The notes beneath the pieces are model-generated. The model searched no databases. It saw only the letters and a program-made list of their open reading frames with translations, and was not told the DNA's origin. Below, in pieces: positions 60,481-64,000 of a stretch of DNA of 64,000 nucleotides (the stretch's first letter is position 1; the number at the start of each line of letters is the position of its first letter). The stretch covers positions 6,357,031 to 6,421,030 of the forward strand of contig NC_053402.1 of assembly GCF_016859285.1 (NCBI RefSeq), read 5' to 3'. The translations under genes were made by a program, and so were the position numbers. Source of the DNA: Xiphias gladius. Its lineage: Eukaryota; Chordata; Actinopteri; Istiophoriformes; Xiphiidae.

Positions 60481-63400
60481 AAAGACGTGTCCCATTCACG
60501 TTTAAGTTTAATGTGACCTGTATCTTTGATGTGAGTTTTAGTAATTTAACCCTTCTTTTTTCAAAAGTGTTAGTATTTTTTTTTCTTTTTACTGGGTGTT
60601 GTACTCCTGAGTGTCAACTCCTACCATGTGCGAAGTTTCATTCATGCCTAGTACTGTACGTTGTGTTGCTGTTGTCTCTCTTATTTGTCACTTCATCCAT
60701 TATCCCAAATGGGATAAAAGCTGCTTTTATGACATCCAACGCACTTTCTATATAGAGTGAAAACATTGCCGTACCCTTGTAAGAACTATATAAATTTATC
60801 TTTGCAAAACCTGAAAACATAAAACCAAAACGAACAAAACACTTAAGAATAAACCAGAACCTACAGAATATCTCTGAGGTTGAAGGACCCTCGACCTTAT
60901 CAAGGATGCAAGCATACTAGCTTAGGGCCTGCATTATCATATAAGAAGGATAACGAAATAAATAAACAAATAAGCTAACATAAAAGATAATTACCATAAT
61001 ATAATGGTAAAGGCGACCTTCAGGTAAATGATTCTCCTTAAATCCGAGAAGATGAGTTAAGGAGAAAATAAAGTATATAAAGAAACTAGAAAGAAGTACA
61101 GTAAATATTGAGATAAAACATATTGTATAACAACTGTGATATATTAGTGCAGAACACTGAGAGGTGAGAGTGGACATTAAACTTGTAAAAAAAAGAAATA
61201 TTTTTAGTGTTGATTATAACAATATCCAAGCCATCTAACACAGGCAGAGCCCTGAGCTATTTATGTTGGTCCATATGTGCAGGACAAAACTATTCCTCCG
61301 CATACAAAAGATCATCAATCAAGGATTATAGGTGATGGAGTTCAAATATTCCTTCTCATCTTCTTGTAAAGAGAGCCATGTTAGTCGTAGCTTAAAAAAC
61401 AAAAAAAGTTAAATGAAAATAAAAAGGACTCAGCTCCCATGGATAAATAATTTCCAGTTAAAATAAACCAAGAGGTCGAGCTCCAGAATGCACCTTAGTT
61501 TCCAAATAACCACTTAGATCCATGACCGGAGAGTAGGCTGGTTCCATTAAAAGACCCAGAAGAAAACACAAAATAAATGGGATGCCCGTTTTAAGATAAA
61601 ATAAAAATATGTCCTTTCTCTGATAAAACAATCAGAAGAACAGTCAAAGCAGTAATGTTAGAGACAGCAAATGAACTGCCTCAGACATACAATATAGTTC
61701 AGTTCTCTATCAATAACGACACTCACCGCACTAGGGAATTTCTACAGTCGTTTTTAGAGAGTCAATGTATGCAGATACTTCATCCGGTGTGTGAAAAATT
61801 TGCTGTGATCCTGAGTGAATTTCAATCTAAATTTTGAATTATAAGATAATCATGACTTTTTAAAAATGAATTAACAAGTGAACATTTTGACTAACCTTAA
61901 GTGTTTTTATTTTTAATCATTCCATACCTTATCAGTGTGCTCAATAGAAATGCATTTTTATACTAAATTTTAAACAAAAACAGTAGCATCCTATGCTGAG
62001 TTTACTGAAGCATACATGTTAATTTTATAGACAAGAATTGCAAGAATGGCATGTTTTTCACTAAATATGTATTGGAATTTTGTTTTGTGAGCCACACTCA
62101 TTCACCTACCAAAAGTTTGTGTATTTGTGGTAGCATGACATGTTCCTCGCCAAAAACTAATTTAAATGTCAGAGTGGGGCTTGAAGTGGCTGTTTTTGGT
62201 TCACAATCTCATGTCCAAACTGCTTATAAGGTTCTCATTCAGAAAGTGCCAGCCAGAGAGTAATGGTCTCTCCTCAATGGAAGAGGCCACATGCACTCAA
62301 TTGCACTCAATTGTTCTATCACTTCTTGTTGTAGTCAAACCCTCGAATTTTGTATATGTAAGCATTTGTATATCACTTTTCATGAGCTATTTTAAGAAAA
62401 CAAGTTTTATGTAAGTGTCTGCAACTTGTTAGAAACTTGGAAATTACCATTCACTAAGCTCCCTTGATTACAGTTGTTACAACTATCAGCAATAAGGGTA
62501 CCACTCAAAATTTTTAATAATTTTCAAAACAATGGGTCCTTGTTTTCAGACAGTGGCAGAAAAAAGTAGCTTATCATTTCAAGCTGGGGATAATCCATTT
62601 TGTTGGTTGAAATTGCTGGCAGATTTTATCAGATGCAACTAACTACCTAATCAAACTAACATTAGCCCCATGAGTTGGCTGAAAACACTGTCTCCCCCTG
62701 AATTTTTAATGTGCCCAGCTGTCTTCTTTTTAAAAAAAGAATTCTATAAAAGTACTTTAGATATCCACTTGATGTATGCACGCGTTTGGCTACTTATCTG
62801 ACATACTTAGACAAGCAAGTCAGACGTTAGATTTATGCTTTATTGTTTGTATTGTCACACAGTATGTTTCCCCCTTAATATTACAAGAGAAAAAAAAACG
62901 TTAAGGATGAGTAATAACCAGTGTGTTTGGCAAATGTAGTACAATTTCAAATACCGAGTTTGACTGGGGTTACTGGCATGCAAAATTACCCATATCCAAT
63001 AAAGCAGGATGGAGCCACTCTGATATAGTAGCATCCAGGACCAACTCCCGTACAGTTGGGAAACACTTCACAGTGAATGTGCCTGGAAGTAACAATGGAT
63101 TACTGTAGGCAGCTACCCTATTAGCTAGAAATGCTAATGTTTCCAGCTTATGTTAGAACAGACAAACACATGGTTTAATCCATTCCTTACACTTTTGCTC
63201 ATGTACATTTGGTTTTGGGAAGGCTAAAATAAGACACCACCCTCTACAAATATGGAATATCACTTATACTACATTGTTTCAGAATGTGAAGAAATCCAAA
63301 GATTTGACAGGCTAGTCACGGTTGATAAGAAGAAGCCTGCCAATTCCCATAAAAGTTTTTAAAACGCAAGTTTAGGCCAAAAGTCAAAAATCATTCAAAT

Positions 63401-64000
63401 CATTCATGTCATTCAAAATGTGTTTCTAAATTTTTTTTGCCAAAATTTCCAGACAGGGCGTGATCTCAAAGTTTCAAAGATTATTTCCCATCAGCAAACT
63501 TTACCTTGCGAAAGTAACTAATAACAATAACAGATATACTGAAATATTTAAGGATTTAGCTTACACACAACCAAATCTTCAGTCTACTGCATGAGTTGAC
63601 TACAAATCTGAAACCACAACACCTTTACATTGGGTGAGTTGTGACAGCCAGTTTGTATAGAAACTCACATGACAAATAGCTGCAGTCCGCTGTGATGTGA
63701 TCATTCTAATTTCTGTATCATTCATCCAATCACCTGCTGCAATTTCCTTTTAACCTCCAAATATCATTGGCCCTTCTCAGGGTAGTACTCTTTTCCTTGA
63801 GCACCATATGGTCCACACACAATTTGGGATACTTCCTGGATGTTGTTTTTGCATAGTGTTATTTACAGAAGCCCAAGAGCTAAACAAAAAGACCATGCCT
63901 TCACAGAAAACACTTTTTCAAATGAAGTTATTAAAGACATAAGAGCGGAGGACAGGAAGACCTTCACTGCTCATGTGTTGACATCTGTTTATCTATAAGG
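60481..64000. other. Intergenic, no gene seen
   Basis: AT-rich DNA with short homopolymer runs. No reading frame resembles a protein I know, and none has convincing splice signals. It may include diverged LINE upstream sequence. Confidence 0.45.

Overview
This window is vertebrate nuclear DNA, most likely from a ray-finned (percomorph-like) fish. The protein-coding genes are split by short to medium GT-AG introns. The introns and intergenic DNA are AT-rich and carry fish-type Tc1/mariner elements, a hAT element, tRNA-derived SINEs, an L1/Tx1-type LINE fragment and microsatellites. I see no prokaryotic operons, CRISPR arrays or stand-alone RNA genes.

Layout. About 1.2-3.2 kb (+ strand) holds a small two-coding-exon gene for a single-pass membrane protein that I do not recognise. 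It converges on FARSA (- strand, coding exons 17360 down to 7074), the alpha subunit of cytosolic phenylalanyl-tRNA synthetase; all 13 coding exons were joined in phase to give 497 residues. Roughly 600 bp upstream of FARSA lies the 3' end of ILF3 (- strand, coding exons 39555 down to 18664). It encodes the double-stranded-RNA-binding protein NF90/NF110, and both alternative C-terminal exons are present: a long GQSY-rich NF110 path (853 aa) and a short NF90 path (684 aa). About 1 kb further upstream is the 3' end of PTGER1 (- strand, coding exons 46455 down to 43898), a prostaglandin E2 EP1-type receptor of 380 aa, with a probable TATA promoter and 5' non-coding exon near 48.2-48.3 kb. PTGER1, ILF3 and FARSA are therefore in tandem on one strand; their human orthologues all lie on the short arm of chromosome 19, so the linkage looks conserved.

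Region 48.4-64 kb has no gene I can support. It holds a GC-rich minisatellite-bearing repeat (49.45-51.06 kb), a fish repeat with an 'atagcgc' core (53.2-53.5 kb), a decayed Tc1 copy ending in a perfect 82-bp palindrome (53.7-54.76 kb), a near full-length Tc1 with long inverted repeats (54.8-56.4 kb), a tRNA-derived SINE (58.6-58.9 kb) and an L1/Tx1-like LINE fragment (59.5-60.5 kb). ILF3 introns carry two Tc1 copies side by side (27.07-30.08 kb) and a retroelement remnant interrupted by a hAT transposon with a perfect 8-bp target duplication (36.85-38.23 kb).

No wholly new molecular system was found. The most useful leads are the unidentified membrane protein with two possible 3' exons, the conserved NF90/NF110 terminal-exon switch, the perfect palindrome and the nested transposon. 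All gene models rest on reading-frame and splice-phase continuity plus recalled family similarity; no database search was run.
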